From NCBI RefSeq assembly GCF_937952055.1, contig NZ_CALFYO010000019.1:1-64000 (forward strand): a DNA stretch of 64,000 bases. The letters run 5' to 3'. Within the stretch, counting starts at the first letter, position 1; every line of letters begins with the position of its first letter. The position numbers and the translations under genes were made by a program. The notes under the pieces were generated by a model. It did no database searches, had not been told where the DNA came from, and worked only from the letters and a program-made list of their open reading frames with translations. This DNA is from an uncultured Piscinibacter sp. (GTDB lineage Bacteria > Pseudomonadota > Gammaproteobacteria > Burkholderiales > Burkholderiaceae_C). Shown one piece after another: positions 38,989-48,766 of this stretch.

Positions 38989-39890
38989 TTGTCACCTCCT
39001 TGTTGCCAGGCCCGGCGCTGCAGCCCGAAGTAGCTGAACATCACCGCCGCCAGCAGGAACGGCACCATCAGCGTGGCCAGCGCCGCGCCCTCGCCGAGCG
39101 AGCCGCCTGGGATGCCGCGCTGGAAGGCCAGCGTGGCCATCAGGTGGGTGGCGTTGAGCGGGCCGCCGCGCGTCAGCACGTAGATCAGTTGGAAGTCGGT
39201 GAAGGTGAAGAGCACCGAGAAGGTCATCACCACCGCAATGATGGGCGTGAGCAGCGGCAGCGTGACGTGGCGGAACTGCTGCCAGGGCGTGGCGCCGTCG
39301 ATCGCCGACGCCTCGTAGTACGACGGCGAGATGGTCTGCAATCCGGCCAGCAGCGAGATCGCCACGAAGGGCACGCCGCGCCAGACGTTGGCGGCGATGG
39401 TCGACAGGCGCGCGTTCCAGGGGTCGCCGAGGAAGTCGATGTAGCGGTCGATCCAGCCGAGCTGGGTGAGCACCCAGGAGAACACCGAGAACTGCGCGTC
39501 GTACAGCCACCAGAAGGCGATCGCCGACAGCGCCGTGGGCACGATCCACGGCAGCAGCACCACCGCACGGAAGAAGCTCTTGAACGGCAGGTTCTTGTTC
39601 AGCAGCAGCGCCAGCCACAGCCCGAGAACGAACTTCAGGACGCTGGCCACCACCGTGTAGAAAAGGGTGTTGAACAGCGCCAGCTGCGTGACGCTGTCGC
39701 CCACCAGGTACTGGAAGTTCTCCAGCCCCACCCACTCGCCGGGCCGCCCGATCTTGGCGTCGGTGAAGCCCAGCCAGGTGCCCAGGCCGAGCGGGTAGGC
39801 CAGCAGGCCGATCAGCAGCACCGCTGCCGGCAGCATGAAGGCCCAGCCCAGCGCGTTGGGGTTGTTCTGAAATTTCTCGAGCAATCGCAT
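38985..39890 (-). CDS. Carbohydrate ABC transporter permease (MalF type)
   Basis: The 301-residue inner membrane protein has six helices and the EAA loop YYEASAIDGATPWQQFRHVTLPLLTPIIAVV. LLPWIVPTALSAIAFWWLYD is a conserved MalF/UgpA-type segment. It pairs with the downstream MalG-type permease. A 99-base gap with an inverted-repeat element separates it from the binding-protein gene upstream. Confidence 0.92.
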   Translation of the reverse strand: MRLLEKFQNNPNALGWAFMLPAAVLLIGLLAYPLGLGTWLGFTDAKIGRPGEWVGLENFQYLVGDSVTQLALFNTLFYTVVASVLKFVLGLWLALLLNKNLPFKSFFRAVVLLPWIVPTALSAIAFWWLYDAQFSVFSWVLTQLGWIDRYIDFLGDPWNARLSTIAANVWRGVPFVAISLLAGLQTISPSYYEASAIDGATPWQQFRHVTLPLLTPIIAVVMTFSVLFTFTDFQLIYVLTRGGPLNATHLMATLAFQRGIPGGSLGEGAALATLMVPFLLAAVMFSYFGLQRRAWQQGGDK

Positions 39891-39900
39891 GGGTCGGCCT

Positions 39901-39985
39901 TGCCAAGCAGTCGCCGCGGGACCGGCTTGGCCGGACCGCTGGCGGCGCCCCTGGGGGGAGCGCCGCAGGCGCTACGGGGGAGTTG
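39901..39985. repeat. GC-rich intergenic inverted-repeat element (REP-like)
   Basis: The gap between the binding-protein stop and the first permease start carries a 7-bp inverted repeat (39942-39948 with 39960-39966) flanking a C-run/G-run, and a smaller CCGG repeat before it. A related C-run/G-run element follows xerC at 59384-59460. Such elements recur between genes in this bacterial group by my recollection. It may reduce permease expression relative to the binding protein by stabilising the upstream message. Confidence 0.5.
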
Positions 39986-39989
39986 TCAC

Positions 39990-41321
39990 TCAGAGCTTGT
40001 AGTACCGCTTGGCGCGCGCCTCGGCGCGCTCCGCGGCTTCCTTCGGCGTCTTCGAGCCGCTGGAGGCCTCGGCCACCATGTCGAGCACGATGTAGTCGGC
40101 CATCGCCGCCGCCGAGGCATAGCCCAGCGGGCCTTCGTGACCATGGTCGAGCATGATCGAGCCGCCGTCGCGGTAGGCCGTGTGCTTCGGGTCCACGGTC
40201 CAGATGGGGTTCTTCTCGTAGGCCTTCAGCGGCTGCGACACGTAGCCGATCGCCGACTCCATCCACGGGTTGTACTGCTCGCCTTCCATCAGGAAGCGCA
40301 CCAGTTCCTTGGCCGCCTGCGGGTACTTGGTGTGCTTGAAGGTCATGAACTGGGTGATCTGCATCAGCTCGGTGGGCTTGCCCACCGGACCGATCGGGAA
40401 GCGCGCGTGCTGGATGTCGGCCACCATCTCCTTGACCTTGTCGTCCTTGGAGTTCTTCGCCGCGTAGTAGACGGAGATGCCGTTGGCCGTCAGCGAGACC
40501 TGGCTGTCGAGGAAGGCCTTGTTGTTGTTCGGATCCTGCCACGACAGCGTGCCGGGCACGAAGGTGTCGTAGAGCTGCTTGGCGTACTCCAGCGCGGCGA
40601 TCGTCTCCGGCGAGTTGACGACCACGTTGCCGGCCTTGTCGACCAGCTTGCCGCCGTGCGACCACAGCAGCCAGTGCACCCAGTTGTTGCCGTCGCCCAC
40701 CGCCTTGCCCAGCGCGAAGCCGGCCGGCGTGCCCTTGGCCTTCATCGCCTGGCACAGCTTGAGGAAGCCTGCGGTGTCCTTCGGAATGCCGTCGAAGCCG
40801 GCGGCCTTGACGTGGCTGTCGCGGTAGACGATCGCGTTCCCGACGATGCCCCACGGAATCGAGATCCACTTGGTGGTGCCGTTGCGCTGGCCGTATTTCT
40901 TGCAGACGTCGTACCAGCCGCCGTACTTCTTGCCGAGGTAGTCGGCCAGGTCGGTCATGTCGAGCAGCTTGTCCGGGTACTGATGCGGGTCGTCGAACCA
41001 GCCGATGATGATGTCGGGGCCGCTGCCGATGTTGGCCGCCACCGCCGCCTTCGGGCGCACGTCCTCCCAGCCCTCGTTGTCGACGCGCACCTCGATGCCG
41101 GTCTTGTCGGTGAACTTCTTGATGTTCGCCATGAACGCATCCTCGTCGCCCTGCACGAAGCGCTTCCAGCGCAGCAGGCGCAGCTTGGCGCCCTTCTCGG
41201 GCTTGTAGGCGAGGGACTGCGCCTGTGCGAACGGCGTCCACAGCGTGCCGGCGCCGAACGTCGCGGCGGCGGCGACTCCGGCGGAACTCTCGAGAAACTG
41301 GCGGCGGTTCTTGTCTTGCAT
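39990..41321 (-). CDS. ABC transporter sugar-binding protein with twin-arginine signal
   Basis: The 443-residue periplasmic protein begins MQDKNRRQFLESSAGVAAAAT, a twin-arginine-type signal, with cleavage expected after AQAQ. The mature part is a type 1 extracellular solute-binding protein (about 30-430), with LLRWKRFVQGDEDAF and SGPDIIIGWFDDPHQY. It delivers a sugar or sugar acid to the two permeases. It lies 52 bases after the ATPase gene and upstream of the permeases. ATG 41321 is chosen as the start of the signal; longer readings add unrelated sequence. Confidence 0.9.
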   Translation of the reverse strand: MQDKNRRQFLESSAGVAAAATFGAGTLWTPFAQAQSLAYKPEKGAKLRLLRWKRFVQGDEDAFMANIKKFTDKTGIEVRVDNEGWEDVRPKAAVAANIGSGPDIIIGWFDDPHQYPDKLLDMTDLADYLGKKYGGWYDVCKKYGQRNGTTKWISIPWGIVGNAIVYRDSHVKAAGFDGIPKDTAGFLKLCQAMKAKGTPAGFALGKAVGDGNNWVHWLLWSHGGKLVDKAGNVVVNSPETIAALEYAKQLYDTFVPGTLSWQDPNNNKAFLDSQVSLTANGISVYYAAKNSKDDKVKEMVADIQHARFPIGPVGKPTELMQITQFMTFKHTKYPQAAKELVRFLMEGEQYNPWMESAIGYVSQPLKAYEKNPIWTVDPKHTAYRDGGSIMLDHGHEGPLGYASAAAMADYIVLDMVAEASSGSKTPKEAAERAEARAKRYYKL

Positions 41322-41373
41322 GCTTGTCTCCAGGGGTGGTTGTCGCGGGACCGGCCCGCTTCGGAAGGAAGCC

Positions 41374-42447
<1,074 letters not shown>

Positions 42448-42491
42448 GCCTGTTGTCCCCGTTGTTTGCCGTTGCTCTCCGGCCAAGTTGT

Positions 42492-42507
42492 ATGATAACC
42501 TGATCAT
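42492..42507. promoter_or_regulatory. Candidate GntR operator between the divergent operons
   Basis: ATGAT and ATCAT form an inverted repeat with a 6-base spacer in a strikingly AT-rich island of this GC-rich locus. It sits immediately before the gntR start and 45 bases before the ABC ATPase start. FCD-type GntR regulators bind short palindromes of this size and usually repress their own operon. The assignment rests on position and symmetry alone. Confidence 0.5.
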
Positions 42508-42508
42508 C

Positions 42509-43294
42509 ATGTCAATCGGCCCCGCCCCGACCCTGGTTTCCCCGATGAGCGGGACTGGCCGTCTGGTGGCCGAGCGGCTGTCGGACCGGCTGGCTGCACT
42601 GCTTGCCGCGCAGTTGGAGGGTGGCGCGCTGCGCCCCGGCGACCGCCTGCCCAGCGAGCAGCAGCTTGCCGAGTCGCACGGCGTGTCGCGCACCGTGGTG
42701 CGCGAGGCGGTGCACCAACTCAAGTCGCGCGGCCTGCTCACCTCGCGCCAGGGCTCGGGCGTGTTCGTCACTTCGCCGGCCGTCAACCGGCCGCTCGCCT
42801 TCGATCCGTCCGTGCTCGAATCGGTGGGCGCCGTGGTGCACGTCGTCGAGGTGCGACGCGTCCTCGAGGGCGAGATCGCCGCGCTGGCCGCACAGCGCGC
42901 CACCCGCGCGCAGGTGGCCGGCCTGAGGCGTGCGCTCGCCGAGATCGACCGCGCCGAGGCCGAGGGACGCGATGGCGTCGCCGAGGACCTGGCCTTCCAC
43001 CGTGCCATCGGCGAGGCCACCGGCAACCCGCAGTTCGGCCGCCTGCTCGGCTTCCTCGAGCAGTACCTGCGCGAGGGCATGCGCATCACGCGCGGCAACG
43101 AGGCACGGCGCAAGGACTTCATGCAGCAGGTGCGCGACGAGCACCACGCCATCGTCGACGCGATCGCCAAGCGCGACGCGGCCGCGGCCAGGCGCTGCGC
43201 CACGCAGCACATCCTGCACGGCGAGCGGAGGCTGGAGCTCGGCGGCGTGCTGCCGCGCAGCACGCGCAAGCCGTCTCGAGGAGGACGCAAATGA
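42509..43294 (+). CDS. GntR family regulator, FadR/FCD subfamily
   Basis: The 261-residue protein has a winged helix (about 22-90) with RPGDRLPSEQQLAESHGVSRTVVREAVHQLKSRGLL and a helical FCD ligand domain (about 110-240). The latter has VRRVLEGEIAALAA and the late DEHHAIVDAIAKRD, whose His and Asp residues often bind a metal and organic acid effector. A sugar acid effector fits the neighbouring genes. ATG 42509 is used; ATG 42545 is an alternative that keeps both domains. It is coupled to the ltnD-like gene by an ATGA overlap. Confidence 0.9.
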   Translation: MSIGPAPTLVSPMSGTGRLVAERLSDRLAALLAAQLEGGALRPGDRLPSEQQLAESHGVSRTVVREAVHQLKSRGLLTSRQGSGVFVTSPAVNRPLAFDPSVLESVGAVVHVVEVRRVLEGEIAALAAQRATRAQVAGLRRALAEIDRAEAEGRDGVAEDLAFHRAIGEATGNPQFGRLLGFLEQYLREGMRITRGNEARRKDFMQQVRDEHHAIVDAIAKRDAAAARRCATQHILHGERRLELGGVLPRSTRKPSRGGRK

Positions 43295-44205
43295 GCAAGG
43301 ACAAGGCGCTGGGCGTGATCGGTCTCGGCTCGATGGGCTACGGCGCCGCGGTGTCGGCGATGCAGCGCGGCGTGGCCACCTGGGGCCTCGACACCGGCGA
43401 GGCGGCGCGCGCACGCTTTGCCGCCGCAGGCGGGCAGCTTGCGGCATCGCTGCAGGACCTCGCCGCGCGCTGCGACGTGGTGCAGCTGCTCGTCGTCAAC
43501 GCGGCGCAGACGGAGGGCCTGCTGTTCGGCGCGAACGGCGTGCCGGGCCTGGACACCTTGCTGCGCCCCGGCTCGGTGGTGATCGCATCGGCGACCGTCG
43601 ATCCGGCGCTGCCGCCGCAGTGGGAGGCGAAGCTTGCCGAGCGTGGCCTGCACCTGATCGACGGCCCGGTGTCGGGCGGCGCGAAGAAGGCCGCCGAGGG
43701 CCAGATGACGGTGATGGCCTCTGGCCGGCCCGAGGCCTTCGAGGCTGCTGGCACGGTGCTCGACGCCATCGCCGGAAAGATCTATCGCCTCGGTGACCGG
43801 GCCGGCGTCGGCTCGACGGTGAAGATGGTCAACCAGCACCTCGCCGGCGTGCACATCGCCAGCGCCTGTGAGGCGATGGCGCTGGGCATGCGCGCCGGCG
43901 CCGATCCGGCGCAGCTCTACGAGGTGATCTGCAATTCGGCGGGCATGAGCTGGATGTTCCAGAACCGCGTGCCGCACATCCTGGAGGGCGACTACACGCC
44001 GCTGTCCAGCGTGAACATCTTCGTCAAGGACCTCGGCATCGTGCTCGACGCCGCGCGCAAGCTTGCCTTCCCGCTGCCGCTGGCCGCGGCCGCGCACCAG
44101 CTCTACCTGGCCACTGCGGCGGCCGGCCACGGCAACGAGGACGACGCCGCGGTGGTGAAGTTCTACGCCGAGCTCGCCGGCCTCGAGCTGCCCGGCAGGT
44201 CCTGA
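43291..44205 (+). CDS. ltnD: L-threonate dehydrogenase-like (LtnD, beta-hydroxyacid dehydrogenase)
   Basis: The 304-residue protein has LGVIGLGSMGYGAAVSAMQRG, the NAD-binding motif, DGPVSGGAKKAAEGQMTVMASG, the substrate loop, and GSTVKMVNQHLAGVHIA with the catalytic Lys. NQHLAGVHIAAACEAM-type sequence is characteristic of LtnD, which oxidises L-threonate to 2-oxo-tetronate. The neighbours otnI and denD support four-carbon sugar acids. It overlaps gntR by four bases. Confidence 0.82.
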   Translation: MSKDKALGVIGLGSMGYGAAVSAMQRGVATWGLDTGEAARARFAAAGGQLAASLQDLAARCDVVQLLVVNAAQTEGLLFGANGVPGLDTLLRPGSVVIASATVDPALPPQWEAKLAERGLHLIDGPVSGGAKKAAEGQMTVMASGRPEAFEAAGTVLDAIAGKIYRLGDRAGVGSTVKMVNQHLAGVHIASACEAMALGMRAGADPAQLYEVICNSAGMSWMFQNRVPHILEGDYTPLSSVNIFVKDLGIVLDAARKLAFPLPLAAAAHQLYLATAAAGHGNEDDAAVVKFYAELAGLELPGRS

Positions 44206-44216
44206 GGAGCACCGCC

Positions 44217-45008
44217 ATGCCGCGCTTTGCCGCGAACCTGTCGATGATGTACGGCGAGCATGCCTTCCTCGACCGCTTCGCGGCCGCGGCGGCGGATGGC
44301 TTCGACGCCGTCGAGTACCTGTTCCCCTACGACTTCCCTGCCGCCGAGATCGCCGCGCGGCTCGCCGGCGAAGGCCTGAGTCAGGCGCTGTTCAACGCAC
44401 CGCCCGGCGACTGGGCGTCCGGTGAGCGCGGGCTGGCCTGTCTGCCCGGCCGCGGCGGGGATTTCCGCAGCGGCGTCCTGAAGGCGATCGAGTACGCGCG
44501 GGCCTTGCGCTGCCCGCGCATCCACCTGATGGCCGGCCTGCTGCCCAAGGGGCACGACCGCGCCTCGCTGCGCGATACCTATGTCGAGAACCTCGCCTGG
44601 GCAGCCGAGCAGGAGCGCGGTATCGACTTCCTCGTCGAGCCGATCAACACACGCGACATCCCCGGCTTCTTCCTCAACCGGCAGGACCATGCGCACGAGA
44701 TCGTGCAGCTCGTTGCCGCGCCGAACCTCAAGGTGCAGATGGACCTGTACCACTGCCAGATCGTCGAGGGCGACCTGGCCATGAAGCTCAGGCAGTACCT
44801 GCCCACCGGGCGCGTCGGCCACATCCAGATTGCCGGCGTGCCCGAGCGCCACGAGCCCGACGTGGGCGAGTTGAACCACCCCTATCTCTTCGAGCTGATC
44901 GACTCGCTGGGCTATGCCGGCGTGATCGGCGCCGAGTACCGCCCGCGCGCCGGCACGTCCGCCGGGCTGACCTGGTTCCAACCCTACAGACCCCAGAAGG
45001 ATCGATAG
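44217..45008 (+). CDS. otnI: 2-oxo-tetronate isomerase-like (OtnI, hydroxypyruvate isomerase family)
   Basis: The 263-residue TIM-barrel protein begins MPRFAANLSMMYGEHAFLDRF and has FDAVEYLFPYD, FNAPPGDWASGERG and LVEPINTRDIPGFFL. The Glu in EPINTRD and the Glu in GAEYRPR are the usual metal-binding catalytic residues. OtnI interconverts 2-oxo-tetronate and 3-oxo-tetronate. It lies 11 bases after ltnD and 3 bases before denD. Hydroxypyruvate isomerase itself is the alternative, but the gene context favours OtnI. Confidence 0.83.
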   Translation: MPRFAANLSMMYGEHAFLDRFAAAAADGFDAVEYLFPYDFPAAEIAARLAGEGLSQALFNAPPGDWASGERGLACLPGRGGDFRSGVLKAIEYARALRCPRIHLMAGLLPKGHDRASLRDTYVENLAWAAEQERGIDFLVEPINTRDIPGFFLNRQDHAHEIVQLVAAPNLKVQMDLYHCQIVEGDLAMKLRQYLPTGRVGHIQIAGVPERHEPDVGELNHPYLFELIDSLGYAGVIGAEYRPRAGTSAGLTWFQPYRPQKDR

Positions 45009-45011
45009 ACG

Positions 45012-46019
45012 ATGAAGCTGCTCATCACCGGCGGCGCCGGTTTTGTCGGAGCGCGCCTGGCGCGCACCTTGCTCGCGCGCGGCTCGCTGGCCGGCAAGAA
45101 GATCGAGCAGGTGGTGCTGGCCGACCAGTTCGCGCCGCCGGCCGACCTGGTGGCCGATGCGCGCGTCGCTGCGCGCACCGGCGCGCTGCTGTCGCAATGC
45201 GCCGCGCTCGCCGAAGAAGGCTTCGATGGCGTGTTCCACCTGGCCTCGGCGGTGTCGGGCGAGTGCGAGCTCGACTTCGAGCTCGGACTGCGCAGCAACC
45301 TCGATACCACGCGCGCGCTGCTCGACGGCTTTCGCCTCACCGGCAAGGCGCCGAGGTTCGTGTTCAGCAGCTCGGTCGCGGTGTTCGGCCCCGATCCCGC
45401 CGTGCCGCTGCCGCCCATCGTCACCGACACCACGCTTCCCGCGCCGCAGACCTCCTACGGCACGCAGAAGCTGATCTGCGAGCATCTTGTCGCGGACTAC
45501 ACGCGCAAGGGCTACATCGACGGCCGCAGCGCGCGGCTGATGACGGTGACGGTGCGCCCGGGCAGGCCCAATGCCGCGGCGTCGTCCTTCTTCAGCGGCA
45601 TCATCCGCGAGCCGCTGGCCGGCGAGGAAGCGATCTGTCCGGTGTCGCCCGAGGTCTCGCACCCGGTGTCGTCTCCGGGGCGCACGGTGGACGCGCTGAT
45701 CGCCATCTACGAGGCCAGCCGCGAGGCCTTCAACGGCCGTACCGCGATGAACCTGCCGGCACTGAACGTGAAGGTCGGCGAGATGCTCGAGGCGCTCGAG
45801 CAGGTTGCCGGCAAGGCGGTGCGCTCGCGCGTGCGCTTCGAGCGCGACGAGCGCATCGCCGGCATCGTTGCCAACTGGCCGACCGGGGCCAGTGCGGCAC
45901 GCGCCGCGGCGCTGGGCCTGCAGCCCGACAGCTCGTTCGCCGACATCATCCGCCAGTACATCGCCGACTGCGAGCAGGGCCCGAACGCCGCGCAGGCGCT
46001 GAAGGGGCTGGCGCGATGA
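45012..46019 (+). CDS. denD: D-erythronate dehydrogenase-like (DenD, extended SDR)
   Basis: The 335-residue protein begins LLITGGAGFVGARLARTLL and has FHLASAVSGECELDFELG, SSSVAVFG, and TSYGTQKLICEHL with the catalytic Tyr and Lys. RLMTVTVRPGRPNAAASSF is a DenD-like segment. DenD oxidises D-erythronate at C2 to 2-oxo-tetronate, which OtnI can use. Together with LtnD this gives two entry points into the same intermediate. It overlaps the next SDR gene by four bases. Confidence 0.82.
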   Translation: MKLLITGGAGFVGARLARTLLARGSLAGKKIEQVVLADQFAPPADLVADARVAARTGALLSQCAALAEEGFDGVFHLASAVSGECELDFELGLRSNLDTTRALLDGFRLTGKAPRFVFSSSVAVFGPDPAVPLPPIVTDTTLPAPQTSYGTQKLICEHLVADYTRKGYIDGRSARLMTVTVRPGRPNAAASSFFSGIIREPLAGEEAICPVSPEVSHPVSSPGRTVDALIAIYEASREAFNGRTAMNLPALNVKVGEMLEALEQVAGKAVRSRVRFERDERIAGIVANWPTGASAARAAALGLQPDSSFADIIRQYIADCEQGPNAAQALKGLAR

Positions 46020-46768
46020 ACCAGCTCGACCTCAACGGCCGCGTCGCCGTCATCACCGGCGGCGCGCAGGGCATCGGCTACGCCACCGCCGAGCGCATGC
46101 TGCTGTCCGGCGCCGGCGTGGTGCTGTGGGACATCGACGCCAAGGCGCTTGCCGCGGCGAAGGAGGCGCTGTCCTCGCTCGGTGCGGTGGATGCCGCCAC
46201 GGTGGAGCTCACCGATGCCGACGCGGTGCTCGCCGCCACCGGCGAGACGGTGCGCCGGCACGGCCGCATCGACATCCTCGTCAACAACGCCGGCATCACC
46301 GGCGGCAACGCCACCACCTGGGAGCTGCAGCCCGAGGTGTGGCGCCGCGTCATCGAGGTGAACCTGGTCGCGCCGTACCTCACCTGCCGCGCGGTGGTGC
46401 CGCAGATGCTGCAACGCGGCTACGGCCGCATCGTCAACATCGCCTCGGTGGCGGGCAAGGAAGGCAACCCCAACGCCTCGCACTACAGTGCGTCGAAGGC
46501 CGGCCTGATCGCGCTGACCAAGTCGCTGGCCAAGGAACTGGCCACGCAGGGCGTGCTCGTCAACGCGGTGTCGCCGGCGGCGGCGAAGACCGCGATCTTC
46601 GACCAGATGTCGCAGCAGCACATCGACTTCATGCTGTCGAAGATCCCGATGGGCCGCTTCGTTCAGGTGCAGGAGATCGCCGCGCTGATCGGCTGGCTGT
46701 CCTCGGAGGACTGCTCGTTCTCCACCGGCGCGGTGTTCGACATCTCGGGCGGGCGGGCGACCTACTGA
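46016..46768 (+). CDS. Short-chain dehydrogenase/reductase of the sugar-acid operon
   Basis: The 250-residue classical SDR has ITGGAQGIGYATAERML, NNAGITGGNATTW, IASVAGKEGNPNASHYSASKAG with Tyr and Lys, and a C-terminal FDISGGRATY. It resembles SDRs that oxidise 2-keto-3-deoxy sugar acids at C4, such as the rhamnonate pathway enzyme, but the substrate cannot be fixed from sequence. It would then act on the product of the IlvD/Edd dehydratase. It is the last gene of the gntR operon. Confidence 0.8.
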   Translation: MNQLDLNGRVAVITGGAQGIGYATAERMLLSGAGVVLWDIDAKALAAAKEALSSLGAVDAATVELTDADAVLAATGETVRRHGRIDILVNNAGITGGNATTWELQPEVWRRVIEVNLVAPYLTCRAVVPQMLQRGYGRIVNIASVAGKEGNPNASHYSASKAGLIALTKSLAKELATQGVLVNAVSPAAAKTAIFDQMSQQHIDFMLSKIPMGRFVQVQEIAALIGWLSSEDCSFSTGAVFDISGGRATY

Positions 46769-46781
46769 GCGTCACTGCGGC

Positions 46782-47879
46782 TCACGCCAGCCGGTAGCGT
46801 TCGACCGCCGCCTCGTCCCAGGCGACGCCGCTGCCGGGCGCTTCGCCGGGCAGTGCGTGGCCGTTCTCGATCTTCAGCGGCTCGCGCAGGACCGGCTCGG
46901 CCCAGTCGACGTACTCCAGCCAGTGGCAGGTCGGCGAGGCGGCGAGCAGGTGCGCGCTGACCTCGGGGAAGAGGTGGCTGGAGATCGGCATCCCCGCCGC
47001 GTCGGCGATCGCCGCGGCGCGCTGCCAGCCGGTCACGCCGCCGATCTTCATCGCGTCGGGCATGCCGAGGTCGGAGCCGCCGGCGGCGACGCAGCGCGCC
47101 ATGTCGTGCGGTCCCCACCAGTTCTCACCCATCTGGATGCGCAGCCGCGTGCGCCGCCGTATCTCGGCGTGGCCGGCATGGTCGTCGGCCAGCGTCGGCT
47201 CCTCGATCCATGCCAGTCCCTCTCCGGCGAGCACGTCGAGGCGGTGCACCGCCTCGGCGACGGACAGGCCCTGGTTGTAGTCGGACATCAACGTGATGCC
47301 ATCCCCCACCGCGCCGCGCACGGCGCGCACCACCGCGAGGTCGGTGGCGGCATCGTCGTAGCCCAGGCGCAGCTTGATGGCGGCGAAGCCGGGCGCGACC
47401 AGTTCCCGCGCCTCGGCCGCGGCGCGCTCGGCGCCGATGATGCCCAGGCCGTTGCTGTTGTAGGCGGGCACCGGGCGCGGCGTGCCGCCGAGCAGGCGCA
47501 CCAGCGGCAGCGCGTGTGCGCGCGCCAGCGCGTCCCAGGCGGCCATGTCGACGCCGGCCAGCGCCATCGCCACCGGGCCCTTCGCGCCGAGCAGGCGGAA
47601 CTGGCGCTGCAGCTGGCGGTCGAGGTCCAGCGGAGCGACGGCCTGGCCTCGGAGCAGCGGCTCCAGATTGGCCAGCATCTGCAGCACCGGTTGCAGCACC
47701 AGCGGGGTGTAGCAGAACAGGTAGGTCGAGCCGGTCACACCCTGGTCGGTGTGCAGGTCGATCAGCGCCAGCGGCGCGGTGCCCACGGTGCCGCCGCGTG
47801 TGGCCAGCGGCCGGCGCATCGGCACGTTGACGCCGCGCACGCGCAGGCCGGTGATGTGGAGGCGTGGGTGTGTGCTCAT
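46782..47879 (-). CDS. Mandelate racemase/muconate lactonizing enzyme family protein with K-x-R motif
   Basis: The 365-residue protein follows mandelate racemase closely: RGVNVPMRRPL, VGTAPLALIDLHTDQGVTG, FCYTPLVLQPV and MPDAMKIGGVTGW. Metal ligands are D200 (DYNQ), the IEEP Glu and E252 (GENW). D275 and H302 form the His-Asp dyad, and E322 is also conserved. The usual K-x-K at strand two is K169-L-R171. In mandelate racemase the second Lys is the S-specific base, so racemisation may be lost. Sugar-acid dehydration is an alternative in this gene context. It converges with the SDR gene after 13 bases. Confidence 0.87.
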   Translation of the reverse strand: MSTHPRLHITGLRVRGVNVPMRRPLATRGGTVGTAPLALIDLHTDQGVTGSTYLFCYTPLVLQPVLQMLANLEPLLRGQAVAPLDLDRQLQRQFRLLGAKGPVAMALAGVDMAAWDALARAHALPLVRLLGGTPRPVPAYNSNGLGIIGAERAAAEARELVAPGFAAIKLRLGYDDAATDLAVVRAVRGAVGDGITLMSDYNQGLSVAEAVHRLDVLAGEGLAWIEEPTLADDHAGHAEIRRRTRLRIQMGENWWGPHDMARCVAAGGSDLGMPDAMKIGGVTGWQRAAAIADAAGMPISSHLFPEVSAHLLAASPTCHWLEYVDWAEPVLREPLKIENGHALPGEAPGSGVAWDEAAVERYRLA

Positions 47880-48306
47880 GGCGGGCTCCCGCGAGTGTCC
47901 AGCCTTGCGGCTCTCAGGTCCCAAAGGCCTCGCCATGCTGCCACCAGGCCAGCAGCGCGATCGATGTCAGCCTTGATTCCAGGCACTCTTCCAGCGCATC
48001 GACCAGCGCCTTCGGCCTGCAATGCGAGGCCCGTCGGGCGTTTTCGGCGAGCATAGGTGCGGTCCGGCCGCTTGACCAGCCTGATCGTCGCCAAGTCCAC
48101 GGCGAGCGGGGCCACCGCCGTGTCGTGGCGGCGCAGGACCCGCCGCGCCCACCGGCTGGCGGGGCTCGGAGGACGGCGCCTTCTCCAGCGGCACGGCGCT
48201 CGACATCCCGGACAGGCGCACCGGGTACTAGTCCCAGTCCTGCGCAGCCGTTGTCTGTGCAAAATACCCTGGGGTGCATCCGAGAGACACCGAGAGGAGA
48301 CAAGCA
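47880..48306. other. Gap of 427 bases, possible gene remnant on the minus strand
   Basis: No intact gene is supported here. On the minus strand, protein-like fragments appear in different frames: one near 48090-48140 reads TAVAPLAVDLATIRLVKRPD, and one at 47914-48060 reads KALVDALEECLESRLTSIAL and ends at a stop. This would fit a decayed gene interrupted by frameshifts. I do not recognise the family. The last 20 bases hold AGGAG (48295-48299), the ribosome binding site of the next gene. Confidence 0.35.
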
Positions 48307-48756
48307 ATGGGACGTTTCGTGGGGAAGTGGCTGGCGATGCTGGCCGTCATCATGGCGCTCGGCGGTTGTGCCGGGATGCAAGGCCAGGGCGCCAGCGCAG
48401 CCGGGGCCGGCGCCAAGCCTGGCGTCGTGATCCAGGTCAGCGATGGCGACCCGAAGACCTGGAATCAGGCGCTCAATGTCGTGCGCAACATCCAGAACGA
48501 GTACGGCATGGACAAGGTCAATGTCGAGCTCGTCGTGTTCGGCAACGGCATCGGCCTGCTCGAGAAGTCTTCGCCGCATGCGTCGCGCATCAGCGAGACC
48601 TCGCTGACCGGCGCGAAGGTGCTGATGTGCGAGAACACCATGACCGGGCGCAAGAAGACGCGCGACGACATGTTGCCCGACATCGGCTACGTGAAGGCGG
48701 GCGTGGTGGAAATCATCGAGAAGCAGAAGCTCGGCTGGTCCGTCGTGCGGCCCTGA
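48307..48756 (+). CDS. DsrE-like family lipoprotein
   Basis: The 149-residue product has a lipoprotein signal with lipobox ALGGC (Cys23 region). The mature part reads VVIQVSDGDPKTWNQALNVVRNIQNEYG, VELVVFGNGIGLL and GAKVLMCENTM, and ends LGWSVVRP. This is the DsrE/DsrF-like fold, in which related proteins bind or relay sulfur through a Cys. The Cys in LMCENTM could be that residue. The function is unknown for exported members. Confidence 0.82.
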   Translation: MGRFVGKWLAMLAVIMALGGCAGMQGQGASAAGAGAKPGVVIQVSDGDPKTWNQALNVVRNIQNEYGMDKVNVELVVFGNGIGLLEKSSPHASRISETSLTGAKVLMCENTMTGRKKTRDDMLPDIGYVKAGVVEIIEKQKLGWSVVRP

Positions 48757-48766
48757 GCGATCCGGC

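Noticed and set aside
47876..48307. An intact 143-codon minus-strand gene in the gap before the DsrE-like gene
   Set aside because: The composition is Arg-rich and the protein-like fragments switch frame, so an intact gene is not supported.
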